Below are positions 25,728 through 38,369 of a DNA stretch of 64,000 nt, piece after piece. The first letter of the stretch is position 1. Each line of letters starts with the position of its first letter. The translations under genes were made by a program, and so were the position numbers. The stretch is taken from assembly GCF_002775205.1 (NCBI RefSeq), contig NC_036461.1:19812015-19876014 (forward strand). The letters run 5' to 3'. Origin of the DNA: Xiphophorus maculatus (Eukaryota > Chordata > Actinopteri > Cyprinodontiformes > Poeciliidae). The notes under the pieces were generated by a model. It had not been told where the DNA came from. It ran no database searches and saw nothing but the letters and a program-made list of their open reading frames with translations.

Positions 25728-26879
25728 CGCCAATACAACACGTGAAATTTCTTTCATGTACTTATATAATTATTTGTTTATTTTAGGCTTTTATGTATTT
25801 ATTTATGTATTTATTTATTTATCAACAGGTGAATTTGACAGAAAGTGTGTGTTCGCGAGGACAATAACCAGAACCAGAAACTAAACGTAAACACAAACTC
25901 TGATCCGCGCAGGAACAGCTCCGGACAGTCAGAGGAATCAAAAGAGAAAATCAATTAAAAATAAAAGAAACAGCTGAGAAAGACACCAGCAAAATCTGCG
26001 ACAAACATGAAAGCGTTCAAAAATGAAATTCCCAGAAATCAAGTCCAAAGCTGCAGCAGCTGCTGCAGCAACAAACCAGGCACCCTGCACATTTACCTTC
26101 ACATCATGCAAATGGGATGAAAGTGAGAGAAAAATGTTCTATAAAAAAAATGAGTCTTTTAAAAATATCCAAATATTGGGCTTTAAATCAGCCGCGCAGC
26201 GTGTTTGTAAAAACCTTCCGGAGCCGTTAAACAAAGACACGCAGGAGAGAAAAATCAGCCAGCAGAGATTCTACTGCAGCAGGACGGATGAAGACTTCCT
26301 CACCAAACCAAACAAGTTCCAGCAGCTTTTAAATCAATATAACCATCCAACATTCTGTTTTTTGTTTTTTTTTGTTTTTGTTTTTTGTTGTTTGTTTGTT
26401 TGTTTCATTTCGCAGTTAGCATGAGATAAAGAACCACAGCAGAACCCAAACAAAGCCGTGATATGCTTCAGGTCCTCCAGCATGACAGACAAAAAAAATG
26501 GAAATTTGGCGTCAGGCCACGAGAACACACAAAACTTGTGAATTTAGGAGAACTCCCAATTTTTCTTTTTTTTTCTTCTTTTTTTTAATGCAGGTTCTAA
26601 AGTTCTAACTTTCAACAAAAGCACATTTCAACAGCTCTGCAGAAAGCACTCACCCCGGGATCATATAGCAGCTGCCTTTAAAGTAAACAGTGAATGGAGA
26701 ACATTACTCTGGGGAGCAAATCTGAAAGAGTCCGAACTTCTCCGGACTGTTTGTGTTCTGCAAAGCAACAACAACAACAACAAAAAACCGCAACACCGGA
26801 ACAAACGCGGCATGCGGCGACACCACGCTCAGATTAATCACTCCGAAAAAAATAATCATCAATCATCTGGAAGTTTTTC

Positions 26880-27170
26880 ACCGCAGCAGAAAAAACGTCG
26901 ACAAAGACGTGCGGCTCCGCTGAGATCGGAGCGCAGATACCGAGGCGCGCAAAGCAAAGCGGCGCAGCCTGCAGCGCCTAATATCTCCGCGCTCCAATGG
27001 GCAGAATGTGACACTCTGAAACAATAAAAGACTCGCAGACACTTCAGCACCAGACCCCAGAGCTCTGCTGCCAGCAGGGGCCCCGAGTCAAGCTCTGCAG
27101 CGCAGCCCAAACCCGGAACCCGAAGAAAAGCTCCGGCTGCGCGTCAACGATTCCAACGTCCAACCTGAAA
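26880..27170. promoter_or_regulatory. CpG-dense, promoter-like island downstream of foxg1
   Basis: Between 26,895 and 27,000 I count about 15 CpG dinucleotides in roughly 110 bases, far above the AT-rich surroundings. A CCAAT box (26,994) is followed about 30 bases later by CAATAAAAGAC, which could act as a weak TATA-like element for a plus-strand transcript. The island lies 1.7 kb past the foxg1 stop codon. It may be a promoter for a non-coding or antisense transcript or a CpG-rich enhancer. No convincing protein frame starts here. Confidence 0.35.
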
Positions 27171-28162
27171 CCCCAAAACTGAGAGAGATCAATCACTCTG
27201 TTGTTTCATATGGAGCAGGAAAGAAGAGACAAAGGGAATTACGTTAGTTATGAATGTAACCTATTCTTTTATTTGTGCTTTTTTTAGGATTAAAACATTT
27301 TTTCTTTTTTTTTTTATAAGCGACAAACACGGTAATAAGAAGAAGACCACAACAGTATCACAACCATGAAAAATTGTTTTAGAGGCGACAATTAAAAGAC
27401 AGTCATTCCAAATAGGAGCCTATTAGATCAGAAGGCAGAATTTCTTTTGTTAAACAAACGGGATTTTTTTTCTTCTTTTTTTTTACAGCGTTCCTCCTTT
27501 TCTAAAACAAAACAAAGTCAGATTACAAAGATGATCTTTTTTTTCTTTTTTCTTTTTACTAATTGTACAAAAACAAGAAGAAAAAAGAATCGTGAACGTC
27601 TGTGTTTTGTTTTGCTTTCTTTTTTTTAAAACCGGCGATCACGTTTCCATGGCAAAAAAAAAGCTTCACTGCGGAAAATCTTCCACAAAACGAGACATTT
27701 ACGCACAAAGTCGTAACGCCGAAAAGCGCAATTCTTCAATTGGAAAAATAATGCCCGCTAATTTTATTTTATTTTATTTTACTACAAATAAAATTCCTCC
27801 AGCGACGCCAACAGTTGCTGAAATAACCAAAAAAATCTATTTGGAAAAAGAAAAAGAAGTCTAAATAATAATTAAAACAACCTAAAGGACGCGACCAAAC
27901 ATCTCGTTTAAAGGGACATTTTCTGCAGTGACGGAGGATTTGAGTCTCTCCTTCATTCCGACCTCAGCAGGCCTCCCAGAATATACAGCACAATACTGAC
28001 TTCATATGGAACAGATTCTTTGGTCTATAAAAAGCGCGTCAGCAGTTTTTAAAACCAGGTAATGAATGAATGGAGAAGAACGTTCAGAGGCCACTGTGAA
28101 CATTCAGCTTTAAGAAGAACATTCAGCTTTTAAAAAAATAATAATCATCACTTTTCCCCGCT

Positions 28163-28168
28163 TTTATT
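28163..28168 (-). terminator. Candidate foxg1 polyadenylation signal
   Basis: The plus-strand TTTATT reads AATAAA on the minus strand, about 700 bases past the foxg1 stop. Using it would place the long ATT microsatellite inside the 3' untranslated region. Other signals further downstream (toward 27,760) are possible, so the true end is open. Confidence 0.25.
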
Positions 28169-28183
28169 CTAACCAGCATGGCA

Positions 28184-28184
28184 A

Positions 28185-28267
<83 letters not shown>
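28184..28267 (+). repeat. (ATT)n microsatellite, probably in the foxg1 3' UTR
   Basis: About 28 perfect ATT units. If foxg1 transcription runs past 28,184 the RNA would carry an AAU-repeat of this length. Confidence 0.95.
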
Positions 28268-28863
28268 GAAACAATCTTTAATAAAGCAAAACTAATTTAA
28301 ATACTCATTCTAATATTAAACAAAAAAAACTTGCCTCCTCCAACAAGACAAGGAAAAAACGTGAGCAAAGCTGCGCTCTCGTCATTCTCTCCGCTTCTTA
28401 TCTCAGATCACATTGCACGTCACTGACTGACATTATTATACAGAAGACAAACCCCGGACACTTAGAACACACATTATGTACACAGAAATTAAAACTGCAG
28501 GAGGAGATGGGGCACAGCAACAACGAGAAGAACATGGAGACGAAGAAACCATAGTAATAATAGTAATAATAATAATAATTATAATAATAATATTTAAAAT
28601 TAAAAAAAATACCTGGAAATGTCAGTGCTGCTTTCTGTGAGTTTCTCAGTGCTGCTCTTTTTTTGTTTTGCAGTCTCTCTTCTTTTTTCTATAATAGGTA
28701 GTAGTTTATAATAATTTGTCATTTTTTTACATCTTAAATGTTCAGTGTTAAAAACGATCACGTTAGTGTTCCAATCATTTTGAGATTATCACTCCTTCAT
28801 GGATGGATGGATGAACTGATGAATGGATGGATGAAGTTCAGGGGAGAGGGGGGGCGGGGGGAG

Positions 28864-30168
28864 TTAGTGTATGAGCGGGTTAGAAGTTGACCCCTGGTTC
28901 TGATGTGTGAAATAGTCAGACAAACCCCCGGAAAGTCCCGAGGAGAAGGCGGGTAGAGAGCCGGACAAAGCCGGCCTAAGAGCGTCACATGGCAGCGAGG
29001 AAGAGGACGGAGCCTGCGGGGAATTGGAAGCCGAAGCCCGGGCAGCCTGCAACGAGCCGCCGCCTCCGGCGCCGGTCTGTGAGCTCATGGTCGGGTGTGG
29101 GACATGGGGGAAAAAATAACTCGTCTGTCCGGCCAACAAGTTCACCGAGCACGGGTTTAAAGAATAAGTGGCCCCGGAGCAAGGCACAGAGAGGCCGCAG
29201 GGCACTGCCGAGGCCGCCAGGGCCGCCGCCGTCAGGTGGTGCGTCGCGTAGGGGAGGTCCCCACCGACCAGCCGGTCCATGCTGAGCCCGTTGGACGACG
29301 GGAACGTTGAGTGGTTGTTGCTCATGTTCTGCGTGAGCATGCTGCTGTAGGACATCGGGTGGCCCGGGTATCCCGACGAGGTCCCGTTGTAGCCGAGGGC
29401 ACTGGCGGCCCGCGGGTGGTGAAGGGAGAGGAAGGGGGACATCGGCCAGTATAAGGAGCCGGCCCGGTCCATGAAGGTCAGCCCGGAGGTCAGCCGGGCA
29501 CCGCGCTTGAACGCCAGCTTGGCCCGTGACGTGGTGGAGCGCCGGCGGAGCTTCCCAGTGGTTCCACCGATGAAGACGTCGTCGCTGCTGGGGTCCAGCA
29601 TCCAGTAGTTCCCCTTCCCGGGGTCATCGTAGTGCCGAGGCACCTTGACAAAGCACTTATTGAGGCTGAGGTTGTGTCTGATGGAGTTCTGCCAGCCCTG
29701 CTTGTTCTCCCGGTAATACGGAAAGTTTTTCATGATGAACTCATAAATGCCGTTGAGAGTTAGCCGCTTCTCCGGACTCTGCCTGATAGCCATCATTATT
29801 AGAGCGTTGTAGCTGAAAGGAGGTTTTTCGTACTTGCCACTTTTCTTCTCTCCGTCCTTCTCTCCCTCTTTCCCGTCCTTCTTCTCCTCCTGCTTCTCCT
29901 CCGGGCAGCTCTCCGGGTTCAGCGACTCACTTTTCTGGTCCGCTTTGACGTCCGGCTGCGAGGCCGGGAGAGGCGCCTTCTGCTCGGCATCATCCGGACC
30001 AACAGCCCGGTGCTGGTTCTGGCTCTGGTTCTGGTGGTGGTGGTGGTGGTGGTGGTGGTGGTGACTGTTGTTGTTGTCGCTTTGCACGGCCTCCGGCACC
30101 AAACTGTTTATACTGAACGACGATTTGGGAATCATCTTCACCTCTTTGCGCTCTCCCATGTCCAACAT
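28864..30168 (-). CDS. foxg1: Forkhead box protein G1 (FoxG1)
   Basis: Single-exon gene for a forkhead transcription factor that acts in the nucleus, mainly as a repressor, and patterns the telencephalon and eye in vertebrates (family knowledge). The 434-residue product starts [20 protein letters not shown], the conserved FoxG1 N-terminus. A run of ten histidines (residues 36-45) is followed by a Lys/Glu-rich stretch (about 86-112). The forkhead domain spans about 113-205 ([20 protein letters not shown], then the recognition-helix segment [16 protein letters not shown]). The C-terminal half is Ser/Ala/Gly/Pro-rich and contains the regions that in mammals bind Groucho and KDM5B; it ends TSNPLIH as in other FoxG1 proteins. 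The frame stays open 92 codons further upstream, but that part shows no conservation I recognise, so the MLDMGE start is chosen (G at -3). Length fits fish FoxG1 better than human (489), mainly through shorter His/Pro/Gln tracts. No defects seen. Which fish paralogue (foxg1a or others) cannot be told from this window. Confidence 0.97.
   Translation of the reverse strand: MLDMGERKEVKMIPKSSFSINSLVPEAVQSDNNNSHHHHHHHHHHQNQSQNQHRAVGPDDAEQKAPLPASQPDVKADQKSESLNPESCPEEKQEEKKDGKEGEKDGEKKSGKYEKPPFSYNALIMMAIRQSPEKRLTLNGIYEFIMKNFPYYRENKQGWQNSIRHNLSLNKCFVKVPRHYDDPGKGNYWMLDPSSDDVFIGGTTGKLRRRSTTSRAKLAFKRGARLTSGLTFMDRAGSLYWPMSPFLSLHHPRAASALGYNGTSSGYPGHPMSYSSMLTQNMSNNHSTFPSSNGLSMDRLVGGDLPYATHHLTAAALAASAVPCGLSVPCSGATYSLNPCSVNLLAGQTSYFFPHVPHPTMSSQTGAGGGGSLQAARASASNSPQAPSSSSLPCDALRPALSGSLPAFSSGLSGGLSDYFTHQNQGSTSNPLIH
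30010..30064 (-). repeat. Histidine-codon repeat within foxg1
   Basis: Ten consecutive CAC codons (plus-strand GTG units) encode the His10 tract, next to Asn/Gln-rich codons. Pure CAC use with no CAT interruption makes it a trinucleotide repeat likely to vary in length between individuals or species. Confidence 0.85.
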
Positions 30169-30400
30169 CACCGAGCAGTGAGGGGGGAACCGGCGGCGAG
30201 CAGAGGCGGGCGGCGAACACAGCTGGGTTTCAGTCCTCCCGGTCTCCACCAGCGAACCAGGACGGGAAGGAAGGAAGGGGGGATTAGAAAGGAAGAAAGA
30301 AAGTATAGCCCAACAAACTATTTCATGTTCGGTTTGGGGAGAAAAGGGGAAACACACACAACACACATGTACACACACATCGATAGGAGACAGATAGCTG

Positions 30401-30559
30401 CAATTAATTAGGGAGCCGCAGCCACTAAAGCAAGTGAAAAACATTGGTTGGACCTTCCCAGTCCTCAGCCAACCAGGGGAACATTAGTATTAAACATTAA
30501 GGCGTCCACTGAGCGCTCAGCCAATCACGAGGCGCGGAGAAACACGCACATCCGCCAAT
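30401..30559 (-). promoter_or_regulatory. Candidate foxg1 proximal promoter elements
   Basis: Two CCAAT pentamers on the plus strand (30,521-30,525 and 30,555-30,559, 34 bases apart) read as inverted CCAAT (NF-Y-type) boxes for minus-strand transcription, about 350-390 bases before the start codon. A TAATTA homeodomain-type site lies at about 30,404. No TATA box is obvious. The start site is not determined. Confidence 0.35.
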
Positions 30560-30902
30560 AACTGGCACGCTGCAAAAAATGCCAAGCAGCTCCAGGACTT
30601 TGCTCTCGGCTGGAGGAGAATGGATGAAACAACCCGAAAATCTGCTGCATGAAAGTGGTTGTTTGTTTAGCGATGATTATATACGTTTGTTTGTTTATTT
30701 ATTTATTTTTTATTTTTTATTATTTTTTTTTTCTTGTTGCATATTTTCCACACTTGCATATGAGAAGATGGAAATTTTACACCTCCGACAAATAAGCGCA
30801 ATCGTGTCCCGCTATGAGCCTGAACTTTTCTGACACCTTGAAGAAAAGCGACACTGGCAGGACGATGGGAAACTTTTTGCAGCGCCCCATCAACACTGAT
30901 CA

Positions 30903-30926
30903 CCCCCCCCCCCCCCCCCCCCCCCC
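30903..30926 (+). repeat. Poly-C tract (24 C)
   Basis: Uninterrupted run of 24 cytosines, 735 bases upstream of the foxg1 start codon. On the minus strand it is G24. Confidence 0.95.
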
Positions 30927-32127
30927 GCCCTGCCTCCACCTAAACCGGAGCTGGAAGCGCGCACCGTGCATGCGTCAACCCAAATCCTCGCCGCTCCTCA
31001 CATTTACACTCCTTCGATTCAAATATTTGCCCCTTAGGCGTCTGCAAAACTGTTTACATCCCATCTCTGAGGGGAAAATAAACAGAGAGGGAGTCCGGAG
31101 GGCACGGACACGGACACGGTCAGGACACGCAGAGGGGGCTGGTGGTGGTGGGGTGGAGAGGGAGTCGCAGCAGACAGAAACACGAAGTGTGTTTCAGAAA
31201 AAAAAGAAAGAAAAAAAAACGTGCATCCTGTAAAACGAGCGTGAAATATGCAGCGGGGAGGCGGAAAGAGTTGCATATCAGTCGGCTGTTTCACTCCTAC
31301 CTTCCTCCTGCTGGAGGACAGTTTCACCAAACAAACAGAAGTGGAGGAGAAACAGGCTCTGCTCATTTAGAAACGGAGATAATGAAGACGCGCCGAGGGT
31401 TGTTGAAATTAAACCGACAAAACAGAGACATGACTAAACTATAAGGAGATATGACACATTCTGCCAGTCTGATTTTTTTTTTTATTATTGTTATTATTAT
31501 TTATTTTTTATCTTCAAGCGGGATTTGGTTCACGCTTTACAGGCCGGGATCACATTAGCGCGTCATCGCATCACACAGGCCGCAAAGTGAGTCAAACTGC
31601 TCCGAAATGTTTCACAATAATTCCACAACAAGCCGAGCGGTTCCTGCCAGGATCCTCACAGCTGGTTCGGAGCATCACCGCGCTCCGTGTCAAAGAGAAG
31701 AAATGGGTCAGAGAAGCGGAGCGTTTTAGCGCACAGACACCATGTTCCTGCCATAAGGGCCAGCCTCACTCACAGCTTACCCAAATAGAAACACACCAAG
31801 CTCCTCCTCGCGGAACTCTTCTCATCGTCTCTGTTGCAGAACATCATTCAAAGTTTAAAATCTCACAAACAGCAGCTCTGCGGAGCCGCGGAACAGCTGG
31901 GCGAAGCTGTTAAAGAGCCTGACGGCCATCCAGTGTTTGATTCATCTGAGGTTACTGTCACAAACCCATAGAGGAACACGTCTAAAAGAAAACTGCACAG
32001 AGGATTTTGTTTTTAAATAATAGTTTTATTTCGTGCATTTATGAAAACATATCTCAATTTTAACAAGACGGTGAAGCTTCGAAACAGCTTCGAAACAGGC
32101 CACCAGTGTGAACCTGAAACACATTGG

Positions 32128-32129
<2 letters not shown>

Positions 32130-32192
<63 letters not shown>
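32130..32192 (+). repeat. (TA)n microsatellite
   Basis: About 31 perfect TA units, self-complementary and able to extrude as a hairpin or cruciform. Confidence 0.97.
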
Positions 32193-32193
<1 letters not shown>

Positions 32194-32497
32194 TGTATAT
32201 AAACCTAGAAATGTTTTTTAACATTTGTTTCTTTATTTTGGCATTGTCACGTGACATATTTTGTGGTCAGTTCACCGTCTTACCATCTCAATAACTGATG
32301 TTTATTGTGTGTTTGTGGGTTTTGTTTTGTTTTGTTTTGTTTCATTTTATTTTTTCCTCACAAGGCAAATCATTGGTCTGGTTTATTGCGCTGCTTCAGC
32401 GGCTGCGCAGAAGAAACATCATAATTCTTCAATGTTTTTTCTCTTTTTTTTTAATGCATGAAAAGCCACGCGTAAATTTTCTTTGTGAATGTTTGCA

Positions 32498-32569
<72 letters not shown>
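32498..32569 (+). repeat. (ATT)n microsatellite
   Basis: About 24 perfect ATT units. All apparent open frames across it are low-complexity artefacts. Confidence 0.97.
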
Positions 32570-34827
32570 GAAGATAATTCCGTGGGGGTTTCTGTCCCTT
32601 TGTGTTGCGTCCTGGTGGCCGAGGACGGGTCGCTCCGTCTGGATGCTGAGCTGCAGGATCCTGTTGGTCCGCCAGGCTGGATCCTGCAGGAGGCGGAGGA
32701 GGGGCTGCATTCACAACACGGCCAAAAATATTCAAAAAGAACTGTTGTCTGCACCTAATATCAGTTTGGATTGTTTTCTGAATTTTATTCCACATCCTCC
32801 TATCTCTACTGCAACAACACTGTGTAATATCTGACAATAAAGATCAAATATTAAGAGAATCTGTAACAAGTTCAAGGATTTGAACTAAACAAAACCATGG
32901 TTCATTTATTGAGTTTCGCCCTCTGAAGCCTGTGAGCTGGCTGCATGTGGAGGGAACATTTAGACCCCAACGTGTTCAGATGGACAGAGGAGAAGGCAGG
33001 ACTGATTCACAGTAAAAGGTCCAATCAAATCCAGGAGGGAATAAAAATGCTTGAAATCAAAACCTGTCCATCTCAAACAAACTCTCAATCATTTTTTTTA
33101 CTGATTCACACAAAAACAAATCTACACCTCATCAGGTTGGTTGGTGGAGTTTGGATCAAAGCAACCTGCCTGATTCATTCAAAGACTCTCCTGGATCTGG
33201 ATCTGGATTTGGACCTGAATCGGTTCCTTTCTGGTTCCGTTGGTTTAAAGTGACGTTTATTTTTATTTCATTTTCTGTTAAATATAAGATTTTGGATTAT
33301 CACACTATACCAGACATAATTTACTCTTCATCTTTTCCATATATTTTTAGTTATGTTTACATTTTCAATTCAACAAAAAAATAACAACAACACAAATTTC
33401 CTCAAAAATTTATTTCTTCAAGATATGAAAATTACAGTTTTGTTAAAAACCAAGAGGAGACACACCTACGCGCAATTTTAGATCTACATGTATATTAAAT
33501 ATGATCTGTTTTTGCCTCATGCTGACAAGAGATTGTGATTAAAAGTTGGGTCGTAGTAAATCATGTTCAACTTTTCAGCCCGATGCAACAAATCTGAATG
33601 AAAACAATTTAAATGACATAAACAGGGCATCATCACTGATTAATGCAAAATGTCAGATTTGATCCTTTGACGTTCCTGAAGGAGGTTGCTGACACTCAGA
33701 GAGTTCCTTTAAAAAAGATCCCAGGTCCAATTATGTTCATCACAGCTACTAATAGAAACGAATATAAAATTCACCTTTGACCTCCAAGGGAATTCTGATC
33801 TAAAACAAAGACAAAGCTTAGATTTACTCTCCTCATTAAACCTGTACAGGTGAAGCTCCATGTTTTGGTGGAAGTTGTGCTTGTGATGGGTGTGAGGCAG
33901 CATGTTTTCACCATCTGCTTTTTTCCCCTGAAACACAGATGTTTGCTTTAGCAGGAACATGTCTGAAGTTTGTGGCTAATTGTCACTGGTCAGCTCAAAA
34001 CAGGATTTTTCCCCCCACCACTCCTCCAGTTAGAAATGGAGAAGAAAAGCACAAAGTAAAACATCCAACCTGACAAAGCCGAGAGGGATCCCTGTGGTTT
34101 CTAAGGAGTCAGTGGACTGAGAGCTTCCTCTGGATGCTCTTACAGATTGCAGCTGGTTTCCAGCCTGAATGCAGATATTTTGTTGGCCTTACAGGTTTAG
34201 AAAATCCATATTTAAAAATGTTTTTTCACATTATAATTGAGCCACTTAAACTGCTGAAAGCACTTTTAAAAAATCAGACCTTGGGAATTTTAGAAGAAAT
34301 TCTAGGATTTTATGTATTTTCTCCATTAATTGTCACAAACGTTTTCAGGCGGCTTCATGTTAATAATGACAGAGTGAGGGATGTGTTGTGTGCTTTTGTG
34401 CGCCTAGTTTTGGACTTGAATCATTTTTCAAACTTATGAAAATCTGATCGGCTACATATAAAAACTCAAAGCTAACATAGCGTGGTTCTTCCTTTTTATG
34501 TCGATTATATTTCTAGAATTTGATTAAGATTTTAATCCACAATGTCGTGATGCTGCCTTTTACTTTTGACGAGAAGTTCAGAACTTAGATCTTGGAATGA
34601 CTTCATAGGAGTGTCTTTATATTCCAGCTGCATGCCAGAAAACCGCAGGGAGCAGTCTGTTGTTGTGATGAGTGAGCAGCCCAACTCCAGTTCACTGAAC
34701 AAGCCGATAAAAACGTGTTTCTGTCTGTATTCATCCAGTAGCAGAACATGTTCAGCACAGAGGCTCTGCTGTAACTCAACTGGTAACCGAGACAAACGAA
34801 CAGTTCACCACTGCAGCTTTCTCTATC

Positions 34828-35165
34828 TGCGTTTCCATTAACCTTATGATTGCGCAATTTGACAAGGTTTTGGCGCCAGGATGAGAAGGGGGTTTTTTCT
34901 GGCCAAAACTGGCAATGAAAACACTTTTTCCGCATCACACGAGTCACGTGATCAACAACCGGATGTTGCCTCTGGCGGAAATGAAGAAGAAGACAACAGG
35001 AAGTAGTGTTGGGAGATTGTGGCTTTTTTAATGACTTATTACGTGAACAAACTTTTTCATGTGTGATTTTAATTGCGCTTCGTATTTAACAGAAACATGG
35101 TAATTGTGAAATTATGTATTTTCAGCATTAGCGGAAAATAGACAAGAGTTTTGCGCACAAAGCTA
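34828..35165 (+). repeat. Dispersed palindromic repeat, family B, copy 2
   Basis: Begins TGCGTTTCCATTAACC and shares with copy 1 the ordered blocks TGATCAACAACCGGATGTTG, CTGGCGGAAA, ACAGGAAGTAGT, AATTGTGAAATTA and ATAGACAA. The right terminal GTTTCCATT inverted motif is missing or decayed. Confidence 0.65.
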
Positions 35166-35297
35166 CTGTGGCTTTTCACACATAGCAGTCATGTTGGATT
35201 ACTATTATACAAAGAGCACTGTTCTGAAAACTGCTTAACTAACAGTTTGCAGAGTGTGGTTAATGAACAGGATAGTGTTCAGTCAGGGTGTGTGTGT

Positions 35298-35379
<82 letters not shown>
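35298..35379 (+). repeat. Poly-G (34 G) joined to (GT)n
   Basis: Thirty-four consecutive G residues are followed at once by about 23 GT units with a CG interruption at each end. Homopolymer length from an assembly may be unreliable. Confidence 0.93.
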
Positions 35380-35383
<4 letters not shown>

Positions 35384-38369
35384 TTGGCTGGGACTGGTTC
35401 TTATGGCCAGTGGTCAGTGGCTGGTCTCAACATGGTCTCATGTTAATTTAACTCACATGACCTAACAGTAACATCTGCTCACAGGGGCCTTCTGTAGTCC
35501 CTTTGACCTTTGACCTGCCCTTTCAAAGAAAATCCAGTAACATTTGAGTCATACCTGAAATATGGTTCACTAAAATATGGAAAAGTTAATAAAGTTGATC
35601 TGGATCCTAATAATAATATCAGGAATTATATTAATTATTACAGCACTGTGGCTTCATCGTTTAAGAAACAATAAAACAAATTAACTTAAATAAAATTAAG
35701 ATAAAAATAATGTAAACAAACTTGTTGATTTACTAATACAATAAATATAAATATAAAATATGTACAGTACAATAATGATGAGATCTGTCATTTTCAGCAG
35801 AATTTTATGAATCAAGGAATTTTTTTGGAGTTCCTTTAGCTGTACTATTTTTACCATCAGGGGAACTGTTTGGTTCTAAGAGAAGTTCAGACCCTTTAGT
35901 GTCTGAAGGGGCCGGATGCTGTAAGTTTTCATAAGAGGCCCCCAGGAAATGTTTCTGACTCATATCAACTCTGGGGCTCCTGGGACCTGAAGGACTTTTT
36001 TTTTAAATGACACGAGCCTGATTTGCATAAAAATTTCATATAGTTTTTTTGCGTATTATAATTTCGTTTTTTATTATTTTTATTTTTACTTCATTTGTTT
36101 TGAGATTTTACTTATTTAAATATATTTATCCATCTTGCAAAAATCCTGTTTAATTTGTGTTTTTTGTGTTGTGACGAAACGGGAGATGATGAAATGGGTA
36201 TAAACCGAAGAAAAAACATCCAGATGTAAATTCATTTCAGTTTCACTCTGCAGTTCGTCTTTTTTCTGAGGACAGCAGCAGTGGAGGAACAGCGCTGACC
36301 TCTGAATAAACGGACCAACTGTTCAGAGTTTCACCTTCTCAGGTTTTGTCTTCAAAGTTTCTTTTCGATTCTGACATCATATTTTTACAACAAATGGGTT
36401 TTTCTTTTACAATATCTGCGCTCAAACTGACGTTCTGTTATTTTAACAAAATACTTGGTTTTTTGTAGAATTGAAAAAGAAGCATTTTCAAAAATAATTC
36501 ATTTGCTTAAAGTGGATTTTTCTGAATACATTCGCAACATTTTGGTTTGAGTCACTTTTATTATAATTTCTCAGACGGGTTGCATTTGTGAGGTATATCT
36601 GTAATGCTGCAATGTTTATTTCAAAATTAATTTTAATTTTGGCAACGTCAAAAAAAATAGAATTAAATTCATCCTGGTGACGTGGACAGGGGGAATGTTT
36701 GTGGATTCGTTTTCTGCTTAACTACGAAATAAGCAAAACAAATCAATAAACAAATAAAATCACACAAGAAAACGCAAACAGTTCATGTCTAAAACGGCGT
36801 TTTAGCGCACCTGAAAACTTTTTGAACAATAAGCAAAAACTTTCCTTTTAATGGCCAAACGGAACCGCAGATCCAACTGGGATCAGATTCAATCTGTTGT
36901 ATACAGCCGAGGGGAAGATCGACTGGATTTTGCTTCTATTAAATGGCTCAAATGATGTTTTAGCTTAGTTTGAGCTGAAACATCATTTTGAAGCCGAAGA
37001 AATTTAAAACCTGTAAATCCATAAAGCCTAAACGAAAGCGACGTTTCCGTTCAGTAAATCTGTGGCATCAGCATGAATTTTTATTTATTTGTTTTCCTTT
37101 AACAACAGTAATAATAACAATCCATTGTAATTATAAAGATTACTTTATCTCAGTAAAATATAAAGGCACCAAACCCAAACATCTAATGCCGTCAAATTCA
37201 GCCGGGGTTTTGTGAACAGTTATTTCTGAGAAGGAAACACAAGAGAGACAAGATTCCCTCCGCAGCAGATTTAGTTGACCTTTTTGAGGAGGTTCGTGCT
37301 TTAAGACTTTGATTTAAAAAAAAAAAACATTAGAAACCAGACATAAAACGTCTTGAAGGATTCTCCATCATTCGGCTCAGATGGGATTTGAATTGCACTG
37401 CAGTATTTCCCAAATTTTTTTTATTTTTATTTTATTTTATTTTTTTAAACTTATTCTAGAAGGTTTCGAAAGTTGTTTGTCTGTTGTTGACCAAATCAAT
37501 ACAAGTAGAAAGATTGAGTGGAAACGGGAGAACTAGCTGCGGTGTTTCTGTTAAAAACAAGCAGTAGAATCATTAGCTTTGTTGGCGCTGCAGGTTTAAT
37601 GCTCCAATCAATGCCAAGCACTGCAAATAAATGCGTGAACCGCGCTGCCTCCCGGCTGGGTGCCGCAGGTTCAAAGCTCGGACGCAGAGCGGGGAGCCGG
37701 GAGGGTAATTAATGGATCAACAGCGACACCATGCGGCCATAAAAGAAACAACACAGATCCGCTTCACTTACCTGGATCGCAGCCTCCTCCTGTGGTGATT
37801 TAGTTAGAAATCTTTGTGGTAAACACTCTGAGTAAAATAAAATCACGATTTTAACTGAATGCAGAGAGACAACGGAAGAGCTTTAGGACAAAATACATGA
37901 AAAATATCTAAAGATCTTCCTTCTTGGTTGCAGACAGATATTCAGCTGCAACATGTTCACTTTAGTTGTTTTCTTCCAAATCTGAATATTCACTGTGTGA
38001 TTACTTAGGGAGCAAAAATTGAGACGAAAAAAAAATAGAAGCACTGAAATATAAACAAAATCCGCCCTTAGTTCAAATGTCTGCATGTGTATCCTGACCT
38101 GTGGGAGACTGACAGAGCATGGATCACGTTTCTTTTAAAAAAAAGTATAGAAATATTCCAAAATTGCTATAACGAAGATGAAAGATATATGCAGTTAGTT
38201 ACATTTGTGGGAGATTTCTTCTGTTTTTATTTATTGAATTTTTTAAAATCTCCTTTAAATGTTTCAGATCAACAATTCAATTTTAATATTCCATTAAAAA
38301 TAACCTGAGTACATACAAAAAAGGAGTTTTCAAATTATGATTGTATTTATTATTAGAAAACTCTATCCA

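Larger units (their letters stand above)
1..28160. other. Gene-poor region on the 3' side of foxg1
   Basis: No reading frame in this stretch looks like a real protein. Open frames are short (under about 145 codons), lack recognisable domains and overlap AT-rich or repetitive sequence. The recognisable content is decayed transposon pieces, microsatellites and one CpG-dense island, each listed separately. Gene deserts beside developmental transcription factor genes often hold distant enhancers. Parts of this one (for example around 8,140-8,400 and 11,760-12,110) are less repetitive and could be such elements, but that is inference. Sub-stretches such as 1-1,500, 1,960-4,250, 4,900-6,700, 15,200-17,000 and 25,000-26,800 show me nothing further. 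Confidence 0.7.

Noticed and set aside
30169-30444. 92-codon N-terminal extension of the foxg1 frame
   Set aside because: It is open but lacks FoxG1 similarity, and a conserved start follows at 30,168.
32298-32834. 178-codon open frame with poly-leucine/isoleucine run
   Set aside because: It is produced by the ATT microsatellite; all frames on both strands stay open there and no domain is present.
37660-37690. tRNA B-box-like GGTTCAAAGCTC
   Set aside because: No matching A box or cloverleaf could be drawn around it.
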